DNA of 64,000 nt, from positions 2,843,801 to 2,907,800 of the forward strand of contig CM030931.1 of the NCBI GenBank assembly GCA_018136815.1, given 5' to 3'. Each line of letters starts with the position of its first letter. Position 1 is the stretch's first letter. The DNA is from Isochrysis galbana (Eukaryota > Haptophyta > Isochrysidales > Isochrysidaceae). The notes under the pieces are model-generated. The model ran no database searches. It saw only the letters and a program-made list of their open reading frames with translations, and had not been told where the DNA came from. The position numbers and the translations under genes were made by a program. Shown in pieces: positions 54,106-63,851 of the stretch.

Positions 54106-55155
54106 ATGGGCGCGCCGTGCCTCTTTGAGTGGGCGCCCGTGCTGGCGGCGCTGCATGCGCCACGCTGGTCAGTCGGTGCTGTCCGTTCGTCGACTCGCAC
54201 CCTTGCTTCTCCGTGGATGTCCATCGAAGACAACAGCGCGAGCCAAGAGCCTGACATGAACCTGCTATCAAGACGGATCGAGTCCCTGCGAAACTCCGCC
54301 GTCCACACTCTAGTGTACAAGCACCCGCTCCTACCACGGCAGCGCATCAAGGTCACAGTCAGCCCGGAATTTGCGGCTGTTTGCAGTGCAAACAAGACCA
54401 TCGGTGTACTTTCCAGGCAGACTTCAACAGATGGCATCAGTCAAGGTGTCCTGTCGCATGGGGTTGAGGCAACGGTGGAGTCTGTGGATGGCAGCACTGT
54501 CGGGCTTGTAGGAGGATCTCTCATTGCGTTATGCGATGACTCCGACGTAGACTCGGGCGTTCATAGTGATGACATCCATGAGCACGTGGTTCGTAAACTC
54601 AATTTGGTACGCCTTGCGCTGGCTTCCAAACTCATCTCACAACGTGCATGCATATGTATTGAGAAAATGCAGGACTGATCACCCAAAGCCTGCTAAATGC
54701 GTTCCTGGTTGATGCCACGATTGCCGTCCGAGGGCTAATATTGTCGCGCCCATATGCCTGCATAGAGTTTTGCCGACGAACTTAGTTCGAGCGTGTCAAC
54801 ATCACGTGCAGCAACAATGGCTTCGAGAGAATTGGGGACTCTCGTCTCAACTTTGTTCATGTTGGCCGAGCTGACCATATTTCATCTACCGCTAGAACGG
54901 CTGCGGCATGAACTCGGAGCTATGCCGCCCGTGGAGTGTGCCAGCGAGCGGGCCCTGTGGGTCGTGGCACTGCTGAATCCAACCAAGATGTTACCCGATC
55001 TCCCTGATGGTCGTCCACTTGCCACCGATGTGCGTGCAAACATCCTCACTGCGGACAAGCCTATCGAGCGCATCAGTATCGCCAGGGCCGCCCTCATCGA
55101 CGCCATCTACAAGATTCAAGGAGGCCAGTGGCCCCAAAACACATACTATCACTGA
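54106..55155 (+). CDS. LON-domain (protease La N-terminal-type) protein
   Basis: Two exons, 54106-54606 and 54766-55155, phase 0 across a 159-base intron; about 296 residues. The first exon shows the LON substrate-binding pattern: HPLLPRQRIKVTVSPEF, IGVLSRQ, GVEATVESVDGSTVGLVGG; the second has the helical end LPLERLRHELGAMPP, ALWVVALLNP and IERISIARAALIDAIYKI. There is no AAA+ or protease domain, so this is a stand-alone LON-domain protein, a type common in plastid-bearing organisms and of unknown role. The start is uncertain: 54106 is the first Met in a GC-rich stretch, and 54217 (MSIEDNS) is an alternative. Confidence 0.55.
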
Positions 55156-55555
55156 ATTAAATTATCTGACGGGTGCTCGGCGCACACCATTGAATACGTG
55201 TTCAGCTCCTCTTGGGCTCCCTCCCTTTTCCACATTGGCTCATTCAATAGTCAACGCGAAAGAACGTCACGCATCATTTGGCACCATTGGCCATCTGATG
55301 CTGGGGCCTATTTGCTGTACTCGACTGCGTTTATTGTATCTTTTTGTAGCATATCTCGGCCGCTGATGACCTTTTGCGGATGAGTTTCTAGCATTTCACC
55401 GCTTCTCACGCTCCATTACAATGCTCGTCATTCTTCGCAAGTTTAGGTAGCGTACACCGTATAGATGCAACGTCCGGTTGCTGCTCTCCCTTAATCCTGG
55501 GCCCACCCCTGCTTAATCAATATGAGTCGCTTGAGAAGCGGAATGTCCAAAACTA
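55156..55555. other. Intergenic, no feature seen
   Basis: 3' flank of the LON-domain gene. Nothing supported. Confidence 0.35.
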
Positions 55556-55796
55556 TCAGTAAACTGATAGGGTCATATGGATCGCTCGCCGCCTCCCTCT
55601 GCCCGCCGCCGCCGCCCTCGCCGCGATCGACGAAGTATTGATGGACACGCCGCTGTCGCCGAAGCGACCGCGCCAGGAAGACCCTGTCGGAGCGAAGCTC
55701 GTTTCCTCTTTGGGACTTTGGGAATGAGTCACGAAGACGACGGCAGACGAGGAGGGGAGCGACGCGCGCTCCATGACCCTATCTTTTTAAAGATAG
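55556..55796 (-). mobile_element. LINE 5'-end fragment (hairpin plus MERAS start)
   Basis: Minus strand: perfect hairpin CTATCTTT-AA-AAAGATAG (55796-55779), then GGTC and an ATG at 55774 opening MERASLPSSSAVV. The stem differs from other copies but pairs fully. The frame ends after 72 codons. Confidence 0.45.
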
Positions 55797-56315
55797 TTGA
55801 TATATGCGAGTCCAGAGGCAAACACGGGCCGAAAACTCTATTGTGGCATCGTATTAAGTGGAACCGGTGTCCGCTTGGTGCTCTAGGCGCTAGGACTCGG
55901 TGTTGGTGTGCACCTCATCACGTTCCTAATGGGGACTATGAATGCAAGCGACGGTTGCGCTGTTGAAGGTAGTTGCACATTGCACAGGAAGGAGACGGCA
56001 AGCAGGCCGAAACGCACACATGCACACGCATGCGGGAAATTGATGTGCCATACGGTTGTCTCAGAGTATCTTGACGCCCTGACTTATGCCACATTTTGCT
56101 TTCATGTCTTCCGAAAGAGAATCGGAAATGGAAGCACCCAGGGAGATTGCACATGTGCAAATTAGACGGGGAAATGGAAGTGAAATTGGTGGTCACAATA
56201 TGTGAAATGACATGTGGCGCTGCTCAAAGTCTCCAGCATTGACGCTACAGTCATGAACTTCCTTTCCGCTCTGTCAACATCACGTCAGGAGTTCAGTATC
56301 GCAATTCCAAACAAG
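55797..56315. other. Intergenic, no feature seen
   Basis: No supported gene or repeat. Confidence 0.3.
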
Positions 56316-56675
56316 CTATCTCGCTTCCCGAGGTGTAGAAAGCAGTCGTCTAATGTCCTCCGCGAAAAACCGTGCGAATCCAGCTGTGGCAAAGGCGAGA
56401 CTCATCCCGATATTGAACGTTCGTAGGCCAGCAGTCGTGCCTGCAAGGCGCGCTCCTGCCGCTAAGTACCCAAAGTAGCCAGAAAGGCTAAACATTGCCC
56501 CGCTCCCGATGAGTTTACACTCCATGCAGTCCTCGACTTGTGCGAGTCGCTCCGCGGAAGTCGTGTCCCCTGCTCGGCGCCAAGGCACCACCATCTCTCG
56601 AGTTGTGGGGGCCGAATGGGGCCGGCTAGAAAGAACTCGTAGAGCAGCCGCGCACGCCCGCGGAGTCCCAAACAA
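56316..56675 (-). CDS. DMAC1/TMEM261-like (DUF4536) small membrane protein
   Basis: In animals DMAC1 helps assemble the distal membrane arm of mitochondrial complex I. This 119-residue single-exon product has the family's Cys pair followed by a glycine-rich helix: VEDCMECKLIGSG, then AMFSLSGYFGYLAAG, and a second membrane helix (FNIGMSLAFATAGFARFF). The Arg-rich N terminus (MFGTPRACAAALRVLSSRP) suits a mitochondrial presequence. The family is short and low in information, so the match is moderate. Confidence 0.5.
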   Translation of the reverse strand: MFGTPRACAAALRVLSSRPHSAPTTREMVVPWRRAGDTTSAERLAQVEDCMECKLIGSGAMFSLSGYFGYLAAGARLAGTTAGLRTFNIGMSLAFATAGFARFFAEDIRRLLSTPREAR

Positions 56676-56847
56676 AGAGTTCTAAAAGGGGTGTATCGAG
56701 AAGTTATGTCCTACTATCTACTACTAATACTAGTCGTAATTGTTGAATGCGGGACATACATAACAGTCGACAGCAGACGGACTTTAACTCTTTACTGCCG
56801 GGACCACAATAGCCAAAGAGCTTCTTCGTTCTGTACATTTTCATGGA

Positions 56848-56948
56848 GAACTAAGTTTATACTTGGTTCGCCCATGGCATGGCCCATGGGGGAGCACGAG
56901 CCCCCCCCCTCCTCCCCGCCCCTCTCTCCTCTCTCCACTCCTCCCCTG
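56848..56948 (+). repeat. Hairpin-ATGGGG repeat unit
   Basis: Hairpin AACTAAGT-TTAT-ACTTGGTT (56849-56868), CGCCCATGG, a short internal duplication (CATGGCATGGCCCATGG), then GGGGGAGCACGAGCCCCC and a CT-rich tail. It is directly joined to the broken temptin-b561 copy. Confidence 0.6.
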
Positions 56949-57721
56949 AGGCGGCTTGCCTTCATTTGGTCTCCTTGCCCTCAGGGTTTCTTCCCCTCCC
57001 GTGGGGACTCTCACCCTACCATGAGCCCCCCCGCGAGCACCCCGAAGGAGAGGCCCAGGAGCACCACGTACGCGACGAGAACGGCGTCGCCTTGGCTCGG
57101 CATGAGGGCGCGCCCCGAGAGGGCCTGGTAGACGCCCACGCCGAGCACGGCGTAGCCCGTCCCCTTGTGCGCGACCCGCCACACGGCGCGGCGTGTGGTG
57201 CGGGCGCCGGGCGTGCCGCGCACGAGCGCGTTGAGCGGCTGCAGCAGGGCGAGGGCGAAGGCGACGATCCCGAGCGTGTGATGGGGGTGCGAGAAGTGGC
57301 GCCCTCGGGGCACCGACGCGACGGCGAGCGCGACGCCGGCGGCGGCCACCGCAAGCCCGCTTCCCTGAGAGAGCGGGGGGGGGGAGTGCGGAGTGCGTTG
57401 TTGGGGTTTCCTACCTTTTTTGGTGGGAGGGAGGGCCGATGGGGGGCGCGAGGAGGGAGAAACACACCTGCACCACGCGATGCACATGAGCACACCGTGG
57501 GCGAGCAGCGGCAAGGCGGACGGGGACGCGGAGGAAGGGGGCGAGGACGAGGAGCGAGGGGGCGAGGACGCGGGGGAGCAAGGGGACGAGGGAGGGGTCG
57601 TACCCACCGCAAGCGGCGGCGGCGCGCAGACAGGCATGCTCCTCGAGGTCCTCGACGACTCGTCCCCCGCGAGCGAGATGTCGTCGGTCGTCGGTAGAGA
57701 AGCCGAGCAGCTCGCCCTCGG
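56949..57721 (-). pseudogene. Broken partial copy of the temptin-cytochrome b561 gene
   Basis: Minus-strand copy of the intact gene at 14803-15856. Present: the stretch from GELLGFSTDD through the Pro/Ser linker, the start of the b561 domain, the intron (retained, with its CT-rich end) and the whole second exon to LSFGVLAGGLMVG, plus a downstream tail. Missing: the temptin domain and about 90 bases after LAHGVLM; a GACGACC duplication lies near 57690. The second exon is almost identical to the parent. Because the intron is kept, this arose by DNA duplication, not reverse transcription. Confidence 0.8.
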
Positions 57722-58394
57722 TAAGAGCAAGAGCCGTTCTTCTTGGTTGACGAGAGTCCCCCCCCCCCCCGGTGCTTTTCCCTGGTGAGTCGGCCGACGT
57801 ATGTCGGTTCGCCTCACTAGCAGGTTTCCCCCCATTGTAACGTGTGGGGAGTTAGAATGGAGAATGGGAGCCGGGGGCCGGGGGCCGGGCGGGGTCTGCG
57901 AGGGGGGAGATTTGGAGATTTGAAGGGGTGCTGTAGGTGTATGTGTCTGTGGCATCAGCACGCGTCAAGGCGTAAGGGCAAGTGCGCTGAGGGCTGTCGT
58001 GATAGTACCGGGCTAGTGGGAGTAGTGGTACTAACGCTCAATTATTTTATATTTATATTTTATTATTAATTATTTATCACTTAAACTCAAACGCACCCTA
58101 TCTTCAAAGCAACCGTCACATGCAGCACCTCCAAAGGTGCTTCGCCTTTTTAACAGATCGAGCGGCCATATGGCTTGCCGGGTGGGTGCACGGCTAGTGG
58201 CAGTAGCGGCACTATTTCTCAACAAATAATAATTAGGACCCCCACTAGGAGTATCTAAAGTACTATGGGCACAATAACCTTGTATCTTTTGGGGGCCCAG
58301 GTCGTTCTACGAAGTTTCGAGGACCCGTTCTCTCATCTCTCTGTCTCTCCCTCTCGCAATCGCCTCGTGTTGATTTCGGCGGAGCGTAGAGAGA
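57722..58394. repeat. Repeat fragments and leader of the TL29-like gene
   Basis: Two copies of a GGCTAGTGG.AGTAG.GG.ACT motif at 58014-58040 and 58193-58220, each followed by CTCAA and A/T-rich DNA, related to the arm of the foldback at 3121-3642. Just before the next gene the + strand is CT-rich (58330-58360). Confidence 0.45.
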
Positions 58395-59540
58395 ATGACA
58401 CCTCCCGTGCTGCTGCTCGTCGGCGCCGCAGGCGTGCTCTTCCCCTCGACAGCGCCGACGAGGGAGTACCCAGCGCAGCTGGGCCAGGCACAGTCGAGCC
58501 TCTTTGATCGGAGGGGCTTCTTCCACCAAGTTGGCTCTGCCGCCGCCGTGTGCGCACTGAGCGCTGCCTCGCCTTCGCTTGCGGTCTCCATCGACCCTGA
58601 TAAGTATGGTGACAAGGAGCTCAAGATTGCGACGGTGAACAAGATCCGGCAGAATATCCGAAACGAATGCGCCAATGATTTCTCGCTCATTGTTCCGCTC
58701 TTCCAGCTCTCGCTCTCCGACGCCTTCTCGTACGACCCGGTCAAGGGCATTGGAGGCATCGACGGCTCCATCCTGCTCGAGATGGACCGCTCCTCATCCA
58801 AGGGTCTTGAGAAGGCCGCTGCAAAGGTGAGACAGTTGCACTCAGACCTTGCGCGGACAACTGAGATCACCTATGCAGACGTGGTGGCTTTCGCGGGAGC
58901 GGCTGCAATCGAGGCTGTTGGTGGACCCAAGATCAACGTGCAGCTTGGCCGTGATGAAGCCAAGGCGCCTGAGCCAGAGGGCACTCGCGCAGGGTTTAGC
59001 TGGGAGGCACCGACGTTGGACAGCTTCCGCGCGTTCACCGCCGGCGCCGGGCTGTCCAACGCCGAACTCGTGGCGCTCATCGGAACCTTGGGAACCCTCA
59101 AACTGGCATCGCAGCCTGAGGACAGCATTGATGATGAGGAGGACGATGACGTCGATGCCGCTGGACGTGCGGCGGCGGCAGAGGTGGGAGCTGGGTATGG
59201 CGACGCCATGTATGGTAAGGCGCGTGCATCCGGTCCCAAAGTCACCGATTCAGACTATTTTGCCAGACAAAAGCTGGCCGTCGATGTGCGCGTACAGCGC
59301 ATTGGCACCCAGGCTTTTGACACCACATATTTCGTGGCGCTCCTAGACAAGAAGCGGGACACGCCTCTTTCGCAGCTTGAATCCGACGTGCTGAAGGACC
59401 CCGCCCTCAAGAAGGTGGTCGAGGAGTTCGCCGGCTCGAAGCAAAAGTTCCGCGAAACGGTGCGCAAGACCTACCGCAAGTTACAGCTTCTTGGCGCATC
59501 GTACAAGGGTGCGTCTGGCTTCCTCGACTCTGATGACTAA
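58395..59540 (+). CDS. TL29/APX4-like thylakoid-lumen peroxidase-fold protein
   Basis: 381 residues, single exon. The leader is layered: a hydrophobic start (MTPPVLLLVGAAGVLF), then DRRGFF (Arg 39-40), a hydrophobic stretch and ASPSLA before residue 64. That is a Tat-type lumen-targeting signal behind an ER signal, as expected for a secondary plastid. The mature part follows the ascorbate-peroxidase fold: LFQLSLSDAFSYD..GGIDGSILLE, then TYADVVAFAGAAAIEAVGGPKINVQLGR. In active peroxidases the first block reads LAWHD; here the catalytic His is absent, as in plant TL29. It is probably a structural or regulatory lumen protein associated with photosystem II, without normal peroxidase activity. An acidic run lies near residues 240-250. 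Confidence 0.8.
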   Translation: MTPPVLLLVGAAGVLFPSTAPTREYPAQLGQAQSSLFDRRGFFHQVGSAAAVCALSAASPSLAVSIDPDKYGDKELKIATVNKIRQNIRNECANDFSLIVPLFQLSLSDAFSYDPVKGIGGIDGSILLEMDRSSSKGLEKAAAKVRQLHSDLARTTEITYADVVAFAGAAAIEAVGGPKINVQLGRDEAKAPEPEGTRAGFSWEAPTLDSFRAFTAGAGLSNAELVALIGTLGTLKLASQPEDSIDDEEDDDVDAAGRAAAAEVGAGYGDAMYGKARASGPKVTDSDYFARQKLAVDVRVQRIGTQAFDTTYFVALLDKKRDTPLSQLESDVLKDPALKKVVEEFAGSKQKFRETVRKTYRKLQLLGASYKGASGFLDSDD

Positions 59541-59984
59541 GACGGGCACCTTGTCGAAATGCTGTGATGCGAATGTGGTGCGAAGCTACCTTGTGACCGC
59601 CTACGCTCTTTGAAGAACGTGCTTAAATTGTATGTGCCGCGGAGCGAGCCTCCTCTTTGGAGCAACTTCGGACGCCCACCAACGGATTTTCGCGCAAGCA
59701 CACAATCTTGTGGCATGTTATGGGTGATCGCATGTATCTGCTTGCATTTTTTGCGAAGCTGGGCATCTTGTGGTGTTATTTCAGGGGCAGTGGGGATCCG
59801 TTGTAGACAACTCTTTCATGCTGCAGTGGGCGGTTCCTGAGGGCATTGATTGCATGCATTCAGCATTAGCATGAGTTAGAATTTACACACTATAGCCATA
59901 TTGTTCCAAAAACGCCTAGAGATTCGGGGCCGCTAACGCCTAGGTTTGACACGGCACCATCTACGTACCACTACTATGACACCG
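59541..59984. other. Intergenic, 3' flank of the TL29-like gene
   Basis: Nothing supported. Confidence 0.35.
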
Positions 59985-60483
59985 TAACTAAGTTTATACT
60001 TGATTCGCCCATGGGGGGGCACGAACCCCCCCTCTCCCTCTCTCCACCTCTCCCAACTAATATTTTTCTTAGTTCAGTATGGAGGGGTGGAGGGGCGCCT
60101 CGCGCCCTCCCTCTCAGGCTCCAACTAACTCCCCGCTCCGGGGGGCATATCGGTCATCCCCACGCTCTGCCTTTTGCCTTTTGGCATGAGCTGGGCAATA
60201 ACCTACTTTAATAAGTAGGGGTCAATGGGGGCCTCGCGCCCCCCTCTCTCCACCGCGGACCGCGGACACCCCCCGGGGGGGGGGGGGGCCGTACAATCAA
60301 CCACATCTGGCAGGGGCTGGGCAATCATCACACTGGCCCATACCCCTACCTAGTGGGCGCGGGCCGTGATTCGCACTCCCACGCCCTGCGTGGGCGTGGG
60401 CCTGCCTAGGGCCTGGCGGAAATGTCTAGACATTCCTTTAGACATTTGGGCGGATTTCCCAACTAAGTTTATACTTGGTCGCC
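59985..60483 (+). repeat. Four hairpin units in tandem upstream of the LINE frame
   Basis: Hairpins at 59986-60005 (AACTAAGT/ACTTGATT), 60055-60074 (AACTAA/TTAGTT), 60202-60219 (CCTACTT-TAAT-AAGTAGG, perfect) and 60461-60480 (AACTAAGT/ACTTGGTC). Each is followed within 3-6 bases by ATGG and in most cases a G-run/C-run. The layout resembles tandem 5'-UTR monomers or nested 5' ends of LINE copies. Confidence 0.6.
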
Positions 60484-62871
60484 ATGGAGCGCGCCGGCGC
60501 TCCCCTCCTCTCCTTCGGGCCCCCCGCCGCGGGAGCCCAACCAGTACCCATGGAGCAGTCGCAGGCGAAGCGACCGCGTCCGCCAGATGAGGCCGAGCAG
60601 GTGCGCGCGATCCCTATCGCGCCACACGGCCCGTGGCCCCGGCCACACCAGTCACAGCAGCCATGCTGGCCCCCCTCATGGAGGGCAGCAGTCTGTAGGC
60701 CCCACCGTAGACGAGCCAGACAATACACGCAGTACCTCCACTGGGCATGCCTCATGGCAGAGGCCTCTCTCACCCTGGTGATGGCCGCGCCGCCTTGGCG
60801 GCGCGGCCAGAGACCGGGTGGCCCTTATGGGCACCATCATCACCATACAGAACAAAGAGCAAATCAACATCTGCACAACCACAAACCACAACACCACATG
60901 CACCATGACAGCCCCCCAAGGAGAGAGCAAACAGCCTCCCAGTGCACATCAAAAGCTCACCCACGACCACCCACCGCGATGACCCCACGACAGGATCCAC
61001 CATCGGATGAAGAACACGAGAACATTGACACTGACGCCAACTTCGACCTCTCCCTCCACCAGGAGGGGGACTACACATTCCAGGACGCGGCTGTGTACGC
61101 CGCCATTGTCGAGCTGCTCTTGGAGCTAGAAGGAGTAGATCCCGAGCCAGGTTTCTGGGCAAAGTCAATCAAGGGCCCTTGGCACGTAGCGGTCAACGAA
61201 GACTGCGCACAACAATTTCAAGAAAAATACGGAGAACGTACCACCCTTCGTGTGAACCAAGTTGACATCGCCGTACGCGTGAAAGTCGAGTCCCTAGAGG
61301 AGAAGCTCAACAAACGCGGTGCTACTTCGCGCAAGTCTCTATACACGGCCCTCCAAGACGTGGCCGCGCACCTTGTCGTCGAAGCCGACGGATTAGCTCA
61401 AGCGAAACAAGTAACCCTCAGTGCCCTCATCAAGGCGGTTGAAAAGGTGGGCCTCACATTCCTCAAAGGCAATCGCGAGCGTATGAAGCTCGAAGGAGGC
61501 GCAGGCACCCTGGTCTCCAAGGCCGCCTACACGACCCGCTGGCACCTCTACGTCTCGGCGGGCCAAGGAACCTTCCTTGACGGCAGCTTCCCGCGCAAGC
61601 TTCTCATTAACGTCGACGACGTGACGATCCCACTGAACTATGGGGTCAGGGCGTGCAAAGAACTCGCCATGCCCGAGACGATCCACTCCCCTCACAAGCT
61701 GATGATCCATGGCAGCCTCCGCGGCTGTAAAGGCTGGCGACTTGAGGCCGCGCATGGTCTCCCGGCGACACACCGCTTTTGCGTGTGCGAACAAGAAGCG
61801 GCAAAACGTCGGGAGCGCAACGAAACCTTCAAACTGAACCCACGCCCGAAAACGGCGCACGAGGCGCTGGGCAAAGGACCGCCGAAGACGTGCACGCGCT
61901 TTCTCCAAGGCCTATGCCTCAGGAACAAACGCGGCGTACGTTGCAACCTCTCGCACGACAACCCGGCCCTCAACGACATCGACAAACGCCGCTTAGAGGG
62001 CCGCATAGACATAGAGGAAACACTACACGCCATAAGGAGCATCGGCCCAGGCAAAAGTGCGGGCCCGGACGGGATCCCGGCGGAAGTTTATAAGGCACAC
62101 GAAAAGATAGCCGCACGGATATTAACTCAACTTTATAACATGGCACTTGATAAGGGTACACTAGCGTACACGATGCGAGAAGGCGATATTATATTGCTAT
62201 ACAAAAAAGGAGATGCGCGCGATCCGCGAAACTATAGGCCCATTACGCTACTGCAAAGCGACTATAAAATACTCGCTAAAATTTTGACGAGCAGGCTGAG
62301 CAAAGTCATAGGCAAGATAATATCGGAAAACCAACTAGGATTCGTGCCGAGAAGACTCATCAGCGAAGCCACACACCTCCTCCAGCTCACTAGAGCGTAC
62401 TTGGACGAAACCGGAGACCCCGGACTACTCCTAGCCCTTGATTGGGAGAAGGCCTTCGACAGAGTTAGCTGGGCCTTCTATCATCTCGCCCTCACTCTAC
62501 TCAACTTCGGACCGGACTTCCAAACGCTAGCGAAAACGCTCACTAGCGAGGAAGCCCGACCTGTACGCACTATTAAAACTAACGGCGGACGAAGCTACCC
62601 CTTCACCGTGGGAAGTGGCATGCCGCAAGGATGCCCGCTCTCCCCACTCACCTTCCTTCTCGCTACGGAGGCGCTCACTCGCGCCATCAACGGAGATGAG
62701 GACATCAACGGCGTGGACTTAAACGGCTACAGCCTAAAGATAAGTCAATTCGCGGACGATACGGCACTGATAGCCCGGGACTACAAAAGCCTCCAAAGAT
62801 GCACCTTCATAGATGCGTCGGTCGGACGGGCCCTAGCAAATGAAGCAGCCAAATCAGCGTGCCCACAATAG
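60484..62871 (+). mobile_element. LINE: CCCH-finger ORF fused in frame to a reverse transcriptase
   Basis: One open frame of 795 codons from the ATG (MERAG) four bases after the last hairpin. N-terminal half: low-complexity Pro/His region, then an ORF1-like part ending in a CCCH-type finger (CTRFLQGLCLRNKRG..CNLSH). It passes directly into a non-LTR reverse transcriptase: GPGKSAGPDGIPAEVY, NYRPITLLQSDYKILAKI, ENQLGFVP, ALDWEKAFDRVSW, GMPQGCPLSPL and the active site QFADDTALIA. No endonuclease domain lies between finger and RT, and the frame ends shortly after the active site, so the thumb and the C-terminal zinc finger are missing. Either an internally deleted and 3'-truncated copy that stayed in frame, or a source with an unusual layout. 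Confidence 0.8.
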
Positions 62872-63480
62872 CGTGACATCGGGTCGAAATCAACCTTGGC
62901 GTTACGCCAAGATTCCAAATCCCATTTGGCACCCTCGGGATGACCGAGGTTGTCCGCAGGCCCCTTCGAGCCCTGTAGCCGATCTGCTGACCGGCCGCGC
63001 CTGCCGAGAGAGACGCCAACTCTGACTTTTCAGCCAGGGAAGCTTGCTGCGAGGCGGGTGTGGGCTGGGGCGGGGTCAGGTGCTGGGTATGGCACACCCA
63101 GGCCAAGGCCGGGCGGGGGGCTCGCGCTGCGCGCGCGCTGCTCGCACCTGGCTTCTGGCGCTCGTCTGCGCGCTGCGAAGGGGGGGGAGTGCGAGAACGA
63201 CCTGGAGGCGAGCGCGGCGAGCGTGAAGGGGCACATCGCGGCAGGCAGCGTGGGGGGGGCTTACCTTTGGTGTTGGCCGCGCGAGTACACCCCTGTGGCA
63301 AGCTGGGCTGCCAGAGAGGAGTGGGGGAAGGGGGGGAGGGGAGCGCGCGCGGCGGGCCTCCGCGGCCGCTGCAGCGGCTAAGTCCCCGGTACCCGGGGAG
63401 ATAGCCGCTGGAGCGAGCCCATATTGTCACCTTTCGGCACCAGAACCTCACACTGTGTGAGCTTTCTGGTTCACTGTCAC
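62872..63480. other. GC-rich intergenic DNA
   Basis: Short palindromes (CCTTGGCGTTACGCCAAG at 62897, CCCCGGTACCCGGGG near 63385, CCTCACACTGTGTGAG at 63446). No supported gene. Confidence 0.35.
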
Positions 63481-63851
63481 TCTGCGGGACCTGCGGGCTG
63501 AGAAGGAGGAGAGGGATCAGGAAGAGCTTGAGGCTGCGGCCTTAGTGCAACAGAAGAAGAAAGCCCGAGTGGAACGTGCTAACGACGACACAGAGCGCGC
63601 CCGGGCTCGCTCGGCCGCATTTTCGATGTGTGAGTTTGCGTGCGGGTGCGACGTGCGACGTTGTCCCGTGTCCATGGTCGGGATGGAAGCGTTGTCCAAA
63701 GTGTGGACCGAAGCGTGGGTTGTGCAAGGTTAGGGAGTGTGTGGCGGCTCGCAGGGGCAGTACCTATGGAGATGAGGCGGGCTCCAGCGCTCAGCACGCG
63801 CAAGAGGCCGCGGAAGAGGTCGAGTCCGGTGTCCCCGATGTCTCGGAGTGA
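63481..63851 (+). other. Possible exon with cysteine cluster, unassigned
   Basis: One frame begins with a charged coiled stretch (EKEERDQEELEAAALVQQKK); in another frame CPWSGWKRCPKCGPKRGLCK shows zinc-finger-like Cys spacing, ending at a stop at 63851. An intron could connect them, but I cannot place it. Not recognised. Confidence 0.2.

Noticed and set aside
62807-63451. 214-codon minus-strand frame
   Set aside because: Pro/Ser/Arg-rich in GC-rich DNA and antisense to the LINE end; no motif.
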